Assembly (NCBI GenBank): GCA_017354895.1
Contig: CP071497.1
Span: forward strand, 310,001 to 374,000
Origin: Podospora comata
Lineage: Eukaryota > Ascomycota > Sordariomycetes > Sordariales > Podosporaceae
DNA length: 64,000 nt
Direction of reading: 5' to 3'
Below, piece by piece: positions 19,601-31,265 of this stretch. Under the pieces are notes generated by a model, which was not told the DNA's origin, ran no database searches, and saw only the letters and a program-made list of their open reading frames with translations. The first letter of the stretch is position 1; each line of letters starts with the position of its first letter. Made by a program: the position numbers and the translations under genes.

Positions 19601-21518
19601 AATACCGAGAAAGAAGAGCCCTTAAGAGTTCTTTCGCCGGGGAAAAGATAGGGGTTTAGAAAATTATATGGAGGGAATAGACGGCTCTGTAGTTTACAAA
19701 AAGATTATAAATAAAGTTATAAAAGGTTACTAGCGTATAGTTAATTTATACAACTAGTAAGGTCCTTAAACTTTTATTAATTATCTACTTTTAATATTTA
19801 TTTTAAATATTGTTAACATGTGGGTACTACTAAGTGCCCTATTTACTGCCTTACAGATTGGTATTACAGTAGGCAGTACTGCTATAAGCAGTAACGGAAT
19901 TTCCCGGCTTGGATCCCTCTAGAATGTTCTTTACAAGGGACCCTTGCCTAGGCTTACAGGGCTACTGTGGCCTGAGGCTTAGCCAACGGATGCTAAAACC
20001 TTCCAAAGTGGCTGCAAGCTTACGCAATAAGCTGCTATAATGGCGTGATCTACAGGGCACCCCTGCCACTAAAAGTTCGATGGATTTCCATGAGGTTCTA
20101 CCAGATCCACTAAGGTCCACTAACCACCCTAAGTGGTATAGGGCCTTTAGGGCCTACAGGACCCACAGTAGGCCTATAAAGGCCTATATATAGACCTCTC
20201 TCCTCTCCTGTAGAATAGTTTTCCTTTTTCTCCTCAAGGCAATAAAAGGCAATAAGAGTAATAAAGGCAATCCCTATTCCTTATACTCCACTGTATTACA
20301 GTGCCTTGTCCTTCCTTCGGCACTGCCGTCGTATCCTCCCGCTTCCGCTTGCGCACTGCTGTATCCTACAGCAACCCTGTATAGGTTCTATATTATAGGC
20401 CTATCAGGGCATACCAGCTAACAAATATATTAAAGATTACCCCGGTATAAACCCTTATGACTTTAAGACTTTAAAGGACTTTACAAAAAATATTATATTT
20501 AATATTAATAGTATAGAAAATAATTCAGACTTAACGAAAGGGACTATTATAGTATATTGGAAATAATTTATAGTAGGTTAACGTCGTAAAAATAATATTA
20601 TTCCTAAAAGTATTATACTTTCGGTTATAAATATATATATATATATTATTTCTTTACTCGACTAACCTAAATTAATTAATTTAATAATAATTTATTAAGT
20701 ACGAGTTATTTAATATATTTAAAATAAAAAGTAAAGAAATTTTAAAAAATAAATAATTAAAAAAATTCGGTATTAAAAATTATTTTTTTTACTTAAAGAA
20801 GTAATTATAAAGGAACGATTAGGTAATATATAATAAGTTAGCGACGAGGATATATAATTAAGCGGATTTACTTATAATTATATATTTCTTTATATACGTC
20901 GGTAAATATATTAAATTTACTTACCGAGTAAAATTTAATTATAGTTTATATTATAAAGTAAGTATTACCAAGTATCTATATTATTATATAATTATATAAA
21001 TTAACGAAGAAATACTTTAAAATATAACTTTTAAAGTTTTTCTGAATAAATATAGTAACGCGGAATTTACTATTTAATTAATTCGAAATATAAAGGGTAT
21101 AATAAATAACCTTATTAAAAAGTAAAAGACTAATTACCTAGTCTCGCTAATGGAAACGATTCCTCTAATTAAATTCTATAGGCCTAAGTATTTACTTTAT
21201 AAAGGATTAAAAAAAAGTATTATTTATTTATAACTCTATACTTCCGATATTAATTATTTTTATTAATATAAAAGTTTTTAAAAATTATAAAACTATAAAA
21301 AATTTATTTAATATATAATTATTAAAAGGAAAAATAATTTATTTATAATAAAAGGAAAGCGTTTTTAACTTATTTTTTTTAAAAAATATATTTATAAAAG
21401 GTACGCTAGGAAAAATAAAAACGGCGACTATATTTAATAAGCGTTTTAGGCTTTTAGGTTTCTACGCTAAATATTTATATCTTTCTATAATTTATAATTT
21501 TACAATTAAAAAACTATA
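19601..21518 (+). pseudogene. RIPped DUF3435 tyrosine-recombinase-like gene, left part
   Basis: Despite heavy C-to-T change, short stretches fit the fungal DUF3435 family (phage-integrase-like tyrosine recombinases of Cryptons and Starship captains). These include TKGTIIVYWK followed by RRKNNIIP near 20534-20610, and NAEFTI followed by LIRNIKG near 21056-21105. Near 21420-21480 there is an RFLR-like stretch as in the catalytic end. The gene is interrupted by a solo LTR (19811..20423) and then by a complete Gypsy element (21519..29779), and resumes at 29780. Base composition is about 75% AT. It cannot encode a protein. The family call rests on pattern recognition by eye. Confidence 0.5.
19811..20423 (+). 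repeat. Solo LTR (family D, 613 bp) with AATAT target duplication
   Basis: Ends are TGTTAACATG and CAGCTAACA, flanked on both sides by AATAT (19806..19810 and 20424..20428). It holds a TATATATAGACC promoter-like box and is nearly identical to 40240..40855. It is GC-normal inside RIPped DNA, so it probably arrived late. The orientation is arbitrary. Confidence 0.85.
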
Positions 21519-21929
21519 TGTCACGGTTTTGGGAGACAGTGGGGCTACGAGGAACCAATCAGGGCTGGACCGAGCAATTGAGCGGGGCTTACGGTCCAGG
21601 AAGACGGAACGGACCAATAAGATGGGGACCGGGGATGGGGGACCGCGGCGGGGCTTACGGTCCACGGTCCAGTATCGGCCAATTAGAGGTAGACCGAGGA
21701 CCGTCTATAAGTTAACGGTCCACGGTCCTAAGGTCTATATATACGGAGGAACTGGCCGGTATAGATAGATAGTTCCGTAATATATAATTTAAGCTTATAG
21801 TTATAGTACTTAGTAATTATATCGAAATAAGTTATTATTATATACTATTTAGCTATACCGGACTAAGATTATTTAAAAGTAGTTTTAATTAGTATCCCTT
21901 TTAAAGGTTCTGGATAGGGGTTCGTTATA
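21519..21929 (+). repeat. 5' LTR of the Gypsy element (type A U3)
   Basis: It starts TGTCACGGTTTTGGG, has GGACCG-rich repeats in the first half and a TCTATATATACGG TATA-like box, then a half shared with all Gypsy LTRs of this window. It ends GGTTCGTTATA where the less mutated copies read GGTTCGTCACA. Confidence 0.85.
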
Positions 21930-22571
21930 TATTATATATTTATTTTAATTTTATTATAAATAAATTAAAAATATTTTTTTATTACTATAGCCGGATTTAA
22001 AAACGTTTAAATAGGAGGCGTCCCGCCTAGTTTAGGTAGCGAGGGACCTTCTATTAGTACTAAACCTATACCCTTTACCGTAAAGTAAGTTATTAAGTGC
22101 TTTAAAGAACTTAAGGACGAGGCTTAATAGACCCGGGAATAGATTTTCGTTATTTCGATTATATTTAAGTCGACTATTAAGTTCCCGGTACCGGAGTACT
22201 ATAGAGCAAAAAAAGTAAAATTTAAAGGGATTTTAATTTAGTTTAAAAGTTATTTTCGTTAATATTTAAATTAATTTATTAATAAAAAATCGAAAATAAT
22301 TTTCGCGGCTCTTAAACTTAAGGATAGGGCTTTTATATAGTTTAAATTTTTTTTTAATAATTATTATAGATAGGAGCCGGAAAATTAAAAGAAGATTATT
22401 ATAAAATACTTCGAGAGTTACTATACTTTCGAGGTTAAGTTTAAAGAAATATTTAGGAAATATAATAAAGTAAAATATATATAGGGTAGGCTCTTAAATT
22501 TATATTAACTACGTTTAATAATTAAATACGTAGTTTAATTTAAAATTAATAACTTACATAATATTATTAAC

Positions 22572-23217
22572 TGTTGAAATAGGTGCTATTGAGGCCTGTA
22601 AATATAGGCTCAAATAGCTATCGGCGCAGTACACTGAGAGCGAGGAAGACTTTGACTGCAGCATTCGACAGTTGCCGTGGCACTGAAAGAAGGAGGATTA
22701 CAGGGGCGGCGCCCTGTAATATATAGAAGAGAATCACTGTAACATAGGCTTGTGAGGCACTGATGAGTGTGGTGAACCAGTATATTGATTGAACCTTGTA
22801 GACTAAAAAATACCACAGTGGATAGGGTGTGAGGCAGAGGTCTTATAGGCTATCGGCCTCTTACTTGCTCCCCGAAGGTAACTCCGTTCCCGGGCCTGAA
22901 CGCGCGTTTCCCGGGCCCGAACGCCCGCTAAATGCGCTATCCAAATATAAGGTTAAGGGCTACGTTACAGGCCACGTTGCCGCTACCGTTTGACCACTAT
23001 AGGGCACGTTGCCGCTACCGTTTGACCACTGCAGGGCACTGGCCTTAGCGCTCGGCTTCCCGGGACCTCGCATTGCTTCCGGAGGCCGAGCCTCCGCTCC
23101 GGTAACCGCAGTCCCTAAACACTGCTGATTCAAGCCATCGTTTTTGCTTCTGAGGCCTTGTAATATACAGGGCTCAGATACACTGTAAAATCCACAAACA
23201 AAAGCTGTATTTTAACA
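22572..23217 (+). repeat. Copia solo LTR (646 bp) with TTAAC target duplication
   Basis: Ends are TGTTGAAAT and ATTTTAACA. TTAAC lies on both sides (22567..22571 and 23218..23222). It is the same family as the LTR at 31266..33774. It is much less AT-rich than the gag sequence around it, so it was inserted after most of the RIP or escaped it by being short. Confidence 0.9.
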
Positions 23218-25477
23218 TTAACGATAAAGGATTAATATAGTTTTTTTATTATAATTTTAAGGATAAAATAAAAGATAAATTATATAAAGAGTCGAAGCTT
23301 AATACTATTAATAAATATATCGTTATAGTTATATAAATCGACGATCAGTAATTTAAATATTATATAAAAAAGAAAGGAAATAATAATAAAAATAATTATA
23401 ATAATAATTATAAAAAATACTTTAATAATAATTACTTTAAACATAAATATAAGCGGAAATACTTTAATATAAGTTACTCCGGTATTACTTACTTAAGACC
23501 GATAGATATCGATATTATAAAGTAATAAAGACTGTAAAACCGGAGTTAAAATAAAAATAATTTTAAGTATTTTAATTATAGTAAAATAAAATACTTTAAA
23601 AGAAATTATAAAGTACTTAAACGACTCGAATAAAAAAAAGAGATTATAATAATTATTATATTAAAAGGACCCAAGGTTATAAAGGTTATAATTATCGGGT
23701 ATTAATAAAACGAAGCGGTAAGTTTCGAGGAAAATTCTAATTAATACGTCGAATAAAAGGAAGTAGAGTTCTAGGAGCTACGAGAAGTAATAAAAAGGTT
23801 AAAGGTAAAGTATAAAGAAGGAGATCTTTAAATATAGGTATTATAGGACTAAGTAATACGAATTATTATAGATATCGTTAAGAAAGTCGTTAATATTAAA
23901 ATCGCGAAATTATTAAAAAACATATTTATATTTATATAGTATATATTTTATAAAGGAAATACGGTATAACTTTATTTTAAGTATTTAAAGTATCGGAAAG
24001 TATTTTGGTTTTAATATATTATATATAAATATATAAAGTATTATTAAAGTAAATCGCTATATAATTACTAATTAATACGTAAAGTAAGTAAAAAAAGTAA
24101 ATTATAATTAATTAAAAAGATTATAGGAAATTAAAAAAAAGTTTAGGAGGAACTAAATAATTATATTTTATAAAAGGTTTCGGACCCGGTTAAACGGAAG
24201 GATAATTTTTAAGTAATGTAATTCGTTTTAAAGTATATAAAATACTACTTTAAGTATATAAACTATAGGAATATAAATAATAATGTAATATTAAGATAGT
24301 ACTTAAGTTTAAATAGCGTAATATATTTACGAGAAAAAATTAAATAATATTATTAAGCCAAAACACTTAACTAAATAATTAAATAAAGAAATTATTATTA
24401 AATATAAATACGAAAAAATATTAAAAAAGTAAAAAACGGAAAATAAAAAGAGGTTAAATAAATATAGTTAAAAAACTTTATATTACTAAATAACCCGGAA
24501 TAAAAAAATACTTTTAAACGATATAATTATTTAAAAAATAATTTACGGCCGTTCGCGGGAGTTATTAACCTTTAACGAACTACGAATAATATTTTCGTAA
24601 ATATTAAAGTAAAGCGAAGGTATAAAATAATAATTTAATACTCGTTAATAAAGTTACGATTATATAGGAAAAAATAAAAAAAATTAAATACCTTTAGGTT
24701 ATAATATATTAAAAAGATATTTAGGCGGTAATATTAATAAACGGAAGTATAGAAATAAATTTAATTTTATTATAGTTTATATATTAAACCCGTATATTAT
24801 AAAAAGAAAAAAGAAATAAATTATTATATTAAAACTATTTTTTATATAAAAGATTTATAAGGAAATATTATTTTTAAATATTATAATTAAAGGAAAAATA
24901 ATTTTAATGATATTTAATATTATAAATATAGGAACCTCGAAAAATATAATTTTAGGGTAATTATAATATAAAGATTATAATTTAAATATCGATTAGAGGG
25001 ATAGTAATTATTTACGATTAAAAGAATTTTAAAAAATATTTAATTAATAATAAGAGATTAGGAGTACGTATAGAGTAGAGTGTAGGATAAATACCTTTTA
25101 CGGTATTATCGTAAAAAACTTAAAAATTAATAATATATTTTATTAATATAAATAATAAAATTAAAAAAGTAAAATTAAAAACGTTAATAGAAATATCGGA
25201 AATTAATAAATATATTTATTATAATAATATAAAGAAAAGTAAGAAAAAAATAGTACTAATAGAATATTAAGGATGTTTAATTTTTATAATAAAGTATTTA
25301 AAAGGATTTTTAAAGTAAAGGCCGTAAGACTACGAAATTAAATTAAAAAAAGGAATTAAATTATAGTTATTTAAAGTTTACTATATTAACAATAAGTAAA
25401 GTAAAAAACTATAAAAATATTTAAACGAAAATTTAAAGAAAAAGTATATTAAGGAGTTTATATCGTTAATAGGATAC

Positions 25478-25828
25478 TGGTTTGGGGTGCGGCCACTGGC
25501 CTGAGGGTATGAGTAAGGAAGTGGGGCTCAGGGGAGGTCAGGGGTCATGTATATATACGGTCTGCTTCTGACATTCTGTTTTGGACGGATTATCGACTTT
25601 TATTTTCTTTGTATTTTGTGCCTTGCACGCGTGCAGGCAATTCTGGCCCTCTGATCAGGCCAATCTGGTGCCTATTATGTGGCCTGCGAGCCCATAACGT
25701 CTTTCCTTTGTCCTACGTGAAGTGCGGCCTGCGAGCGAGCCACTGTCACGCAGGTGAGGTCACTCAAGGACCTATTGACAGTATATTTGTGGTGTTGTGG
25801 TTGTTCTTGTGGGTTTTTCACCATTTCA
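25478..25828 (+). repeat. Solo LTR-like insertion (351 bp) with ATAC target duplication
   Basis: A GC-rich island lies inside the RIPped reverse-transcriptase region. It begins TGGTTTGGGG and ends CCATTTCA, with ATAC on both sides (25474..25477 and 25829..25832). It contains a TGTATATATACGG promoter-like box. TG...CA ends and a short target duplication fit a solo LTR. No second copy is seen in this window, so the family is unknown. Confidence 0.65.
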
Positions 25829-28510
25829 ATACCTTATATTTTTTATACTAAAGAAACATAGAAATTTATAATTATATATAAATTACCGGTAATTAAATGA
25901 TAAAATAGTAAAAAATAATTATTTGTTACCGTTAATATTTAAATTATAAAATTAATTAATAAAAATATAATACTTTATATATTTAAATATATTTATCGGG
26001 TATACCCATATATAAATTAAGGAAAAAAATAAATAAAAAATAGTATTTCGTATACCCTATAATTATTTTAAATATTTTATAATATTATTTAAGTTAATTA
26101 ATATATTTATAATATTTTAATTTTCTATTAATTATATAATATAAAAGTATTTCGATAAAATAATAATATATTATCTTGATAATATTTTTATTTATTTACG
26201 TACTTTAAAAAAAATATAAATAATATATATAAAAAATATTGAATATACTATATAGAGCTGGACTTTTAATTAATAAAAACAAAAATAAGTTTTATATATA
26301 AAGAATAGTATATTTAAAATATTTAATATCGTTAAAAGAAATTCGTATAAAGCTTAAAAAAATTATAATAGTTAAGGACTAGCTTATATTATAATTATAA
26401 ATATATAGGTATCGCGCGGCTATTTAATTATTTAATTAAAAAGGATATAAAGTTCCGGTAGGGATAAGAAAAAAAGTAGGCCTTTTAAAAATTAAAAAAG
26501 ATTATTTTAAAGGACTTAATATTTAAATTATTAAACTTTAATTAATTATTTAAGGTTAAAGTAAATATATTAAATTATATAATCGATAAATAATTAAGAT
26601 AGTAAAACGATAATAGTAAACTATACTTAATATTTTTTTTTTTAAAAAAGCTTAAAGAAATATATTAAAATTATTTAATTTATAATAAAAGATTATTTAC
26701 TATTATCGAAGCGTTTGAGGAATAATAATTATATTTTAATAATATTAACTACGAAATATAGGTCTACACGGATTATAAAAACCTACGGTACTTTACTACT
26801 ATAAAGGTCTTTAACGCGTAGTAAACGTAATAATTAAAATTCTTTTCGGAATTTAATTTCTAAATTAATTATAAAAAAGGTTTAGAAAACGTTAGGGCAA
26901 ATACATTTAGCCGGTAAGTTAAGTATTATAAGGATATACCTAGGAAGTTACTATTATTACTTAAGGAGGTATTAAATAATATTTTTAAGTATTTATTATA
27001 ACCGTAAATAGAGTATTACGTAATATATCGTAAGAGGGTTACTTATAATAAATATTAAAAAAAGTTAAATAATAATATTATAAAATAATATTAATAAAAA
27101 AAATTAAAGCTATAAAGTATTTAAAAAAATAGTTAAGGAAAACCATAGTATAAAAATCGAGTATACGTAAAGTTAAATAATAAAATAATATTAATAACAG
27201 AGATTTATATATTAAAGCTCGGAGGATATATAAATATTATTAGAATTATAAAGAAGATTAAGTAGTACTTTAATTAATTAAAGATTAAAAATAACGTTAA
27301 AGAAGCTATTTAATTATATTATACGTATAAAAGAATAAGGATTACGAAGTATAAACTTTACGGATTTTTAAAGTTATTATTAATAACAAAACGATTATAG
27401 AATTTAATTATAATAAATTTTATTATTAAATTATTAAAATTTAAAAATATAATAATTAATATTAATTATAATAGTATATTAACGGTAATTAATAAGCTTA
27501 TTAAATGAATATATTTTTTACTATATAAAAGACCTTAGTCGGTAAAGTAATTAGTAAACGTAATACTATAATATATTATAATAATATATATATAATTAAA
27601 GGAATTTATTACGGATCGTAATATTAAATTTATATCGAAATTTTAAAAAGTATTAATAATAAAGTTAAAGGTAATAAATAAAATATTATTAATTTATTAC
27701 TTTTAAATAAATAATTAAACGAAATAGTTTAATTAAATTATAAAATAATATTTATGCAATTATATTAATTTTAAATAAAACAATTAAACTAAATTATTAT
27801 TTATAATATAGTTAATATATAATATATTATTAATAAACATAATTAAAGTTATACCGTTTTTTATAAATTTTAAATATAAAATAAATATATAATAGGGACT
27901 TATAATTAAAGTACTTAAAGCTAAAGTTAAAGTAAATAAAATATATATATTTTATAATAAACTTAAATAAAAATTAAAGTTTATAAAAGAAAGGATACGG
28001 AAATATTATAATATTAAAAAGCTCGAGGGACCTTACTTTAAAGAAAGAAATATAATATTCTTTTCTATATATAATTTACGGATTAAAAGATTTAACAAGA
28101 AACTAGATTATAAAAAAGTAAGTTTATTCAAGGTTAAAAGGAAAATATTAAAAATAATATTTAAATTAAAGTTACTTAATAGAATATATTTACGGTTATA
28201 TATTTTCTATATTTTACTTTTAAAGTCCGTACTACCGGTAAATAAAATTAATATATAGGAAATAACGGAAAATAAAAAATAGAAGTATAAAGTAAAAAAA
28301 ATATTAAATTTACGGTTTAATAGAGATTAATAAAAGTATTTAATTAATTAATTAAAATATTTAATTATAAATAATTTATAGGAATTAAAGGTAAATTTTA
28401 ATTATTTAAATAAATAAAAAAAGTTTTACTAATAATATCTAAACTAATTAAAATCTAAATAAAATAAATATAAATCTAAAAAAGTTTTATTAAGCTTTTT
28501 TAAACTTAAA

Positions 28511-28582
28511 GAATTTCGGTAAGAATCGAACCCGTACTTTCGATAAAAAAAACCGATGTACTATGTATTATATTATAAGATT
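28511..28582 (-). tRNA. RIP-degraded tRNA-like remnant
   Basis: The minus strand shows a T-arm-like ACGGGTTCGATTCTTAC (ancestral GCGGGTTCGATTCCCGC is reached by RIP-type changes only). Before it lie a five-pair anticodon-like stem, TCGGT with ATCGA around a seven-T loop, and TAGTAC resembling a D-arm. The acceptor stem pairs only in part. The anticodon cannot be trusted. It lies between the pol end and the 3' LTR of the Gypsy fossil and is probably a captured tRNA gene or a SINE head. It is not functional. Confidence 0.35.
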
Positions 28583-29375
28583 AAAAAATATAAAGGGACC
28601 TAAGTATAAAAACTATTACGTATTTTAATTACCTTAGGAAGTAAAAAATACGTTATTAATAATATTTTACGCGGTTAGGAAGGAAGGACCGGCCACGCTT
28701 AAGTCGAAGGAAAGGTCGGAAGGCTAATTAGGGCCTAGGGAAGAGTTAGGGGTAGGAGGAGACTATAGGATAGTATCCGGGGCGACGCTCGGCCGTATAG
28801 AGGTACCCTGTAAAGAAGTAAGCGGCGCCGCAATTACGGATTACGCTACCTAAATATCCTCCTCCTAAATACCTCGCGTAAAAAAACGTTTCTCGCGAGT
28901 ACAGAGAAAGTAATATATTTATTTTACTTAAATAAACTTAATAATTAATTATAAAAATTAATCTTTAAGCTTTTACTTTTTACGCTCGAACCTATTTTAC
29001 TCTTTTATCGTTGGAGTTACTATAATATAGTTAACTATAGTACAAAAAGAAAAAAAGGAAGTATTTACGAGTAAAACTAACGTTAGAACTATTATATAGG
29101 ATCTTATAGCGTGTATACTTAATGTATTATAATGAGTCGGAGGATATTATATAGGTAAGTCCGGAAGTAAAATAGGTAAAATATAGTATTACGGTAGAAC
29201 TACGGCGGAAGATTTGTGCGGAGAAAGAAAAAAATTAGTTAGTTTTAAAATAACGTTTTTATATACGGTTAGATATACTATAGTATAAAGAGAAGTAAGG
29301 AGAAAAAACCTATAATATCGTTAATAATAAAAAAGGATTAGGCCGTAGGGGCTTTAGCCTAGAGGGGGAGTATTA

Positions 29376-29779
29376 TATTACGGTTTTAGGAAATAGTAGG
29401 GTTACGAGGAACTAATTAAGGCTAGACTAAGCGATTAAGCGGGGCTTACGGTCCAGGAAGACGGAACGGATTAATAAAATGGTGACCGGGGACCGCGGCG
29501 GGGCTTACGGTCCACGGTCTAGTATCGGCTAATTAAAAATAAACCGAGGACCGTCTATAAGTTAACAGTCTACGATCCTAAGGTCTATATATACAGAGGA
29601 ACTAGCCGGTATAAATAGATAGTTCTGTAGTATATAATTTAAATTTATAGTTATAGTATTTAGTAATTATATCGAGATAAGCTATTATTATATACTATTT
29701 AACTATACCGGACTAGGATTGTTAAGAAGTGCCTTTAACTAGTATCCCTTTTAGAGGTTCTGGATAGGGGTTCGTTACA
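29376..29779 (+). repeat. 3' LTR of the Gypsy element (type A U3)
   Basis: It aligns end to end with 21519..21929. Differences are mostly transitions, as expected from RIP. It is followed by the CTATA duplication. Confidence 0.85.
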
Positions 29780-31265
29780 CTATACTAAATTAATATATAT
29801 ATAGAGATCTTTTTTCTAGACCGATATATTAATATTTTTATATAAATAAATTATATAATATTATTTAAAAAATAAAATATATTAAATAAAAAGACCTTAA
29901 TATATATAATAATTATTATTAGTTTAATAATAGCGATATAAATAGCTAAAGTAATTATTTTGGCCTTAATATATATAAAATTACTAACGATTTTTTCTAT
30001 AATTTAATATTTATACGTAACCTATAACTATAATAAACTTTCTTAGTAAAAATATAAAAAAAATTCTAAAATAGCCTTAAGTTTTTTAAAATAAAAAATA
30101 AATTTATAACTCTATAAGGATAGCGAGATACGGATTTAGTTATACACCGTAGGAACCTTTACGCCGAAAGACGAAAGTTAATTAAAAAAAAAGTCCGAAA
30201 ATACTAAAAAGCTTAGACGCTTCGTATTAACGGAGATAGGTTCCTATAATACTATTACCGATATATATTTAACCGTATCCGATTTTTTATACCCGAACGT
30301 AACCGCTTTATATTTATTCTTTTCGAGATTTATATATTATAAAGTTTAACTAGCCTTAACGTCCTACGGGCTATAATTATATTATATAAGAAAAATACCG
30401 AAATAAAGTTCCGACTTAGTTTAAAGCCGGAAAAATATTATTACTTTAATAGGCTATATTAACGGAAATTAATTAAATTAATTAATAATAATATTAAAAT
30501 ATAATTTTTTTACGACTAGAAATATATATACTATTACTATAAAAATAATTCTACTAACTTTACGAAGTTTTATTTTTTATATAATAATTAGTTTTTCGGG
30601 GAGGTATAATAAAATAATTATTATTAAATATATTTAAACTGTCCGGAGATTCTACCTCTTTAATATAATCCTTTTATATATAGTAACGTCCTCGCCGCTA
30701 TAAAATATTATTTATTCTATATAGCGGATATTTTATTATTATTTAAGGAGTAATTATATTAGTTTCTAAATAAATATTTATAAAAGGATTATATTTACGA
30801 TTATTACAAGAAATATATTTAAATAATTATTAATAAAGAGAAATCGATCGAATACCTATATATTAGAGAATAATAAAGTTTAATATTTAAATTTATTAAG
30901 TATTTTAAATATTATTTTTTAAATATTTATTACTCCGGCTTTATTAAAGAATCGAGTATATTAGAAATAGTTACGAAGGAAGATAATAAGGACTATATTA
31001 AAATTAAAATACCGAAAAGAAGTAAGGGAAGTAAATTTAATACGGAAAATAATATGAAAATAGAATTTTATTTTATTAACGAAACGGCCGAGATCGTATA
31101 CGGAAACCGTTTAACTATTATACTTAAAATACCTTTTAACCGTTCTATATTATTTTTAAATAATTTTCGGGGCTGGGTTTAGACCGATAAAGCTACTATA
31201 AGCGTTAAAATATTATTATTACTAATAAATAGCGGTACGATTAAAACCGATTTATGATTATTTTT
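29780..31265 (+). pseudogene. RIPped DUF3435 tyrosine-recombinase-like gene, right part
   Basis: Directly after the Gypsy element the DUF3435 pattern resumes, with KITNDFFYNLIFIRN (near 29976-30020), YAERRKLIKKKVRKY (near 30160-30204) and LKPEKYYYF (near 30420-30447). These match the family's C-terminal order of a recruited helical region, an ERR-rich helix and a PGLEPEKC-like end. Downstream, up to the Copia LTR, the sequence is AT-rich and nothing more is identified. The family call is mine by eye. A plain repeat-derived fossil of another kind cannot be excluded. Confidence 0.5.

Larger units (their letters stand above)
21519..29779 (+). mobile_element. Complete-length Ty3/Gypsy element, RIP fossil (8.26 kb)
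   Basis: LTRs are 21519..21929 and 29376..29779, flanked by a CTATA target duplication (21514..21518 and 29780..29784). A polypurine tract (AGAGGGGGAG, near 29361-29370) precedes the 3' LTR. Gag (about 22000-23650) and pol (about 23650-28400) are traceable by alignment to the less mutated gag at 13067 and by remnant motifs. The element is AT-saturated with very many breaks and is long dead. It contains a Copia solo LTR (22572..23217), another solo LTR (25478..25828) and a tRNA-like remnant (28511..28582). It is itself inserted in a DUF3435 remnant. Confidence 0.85.
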
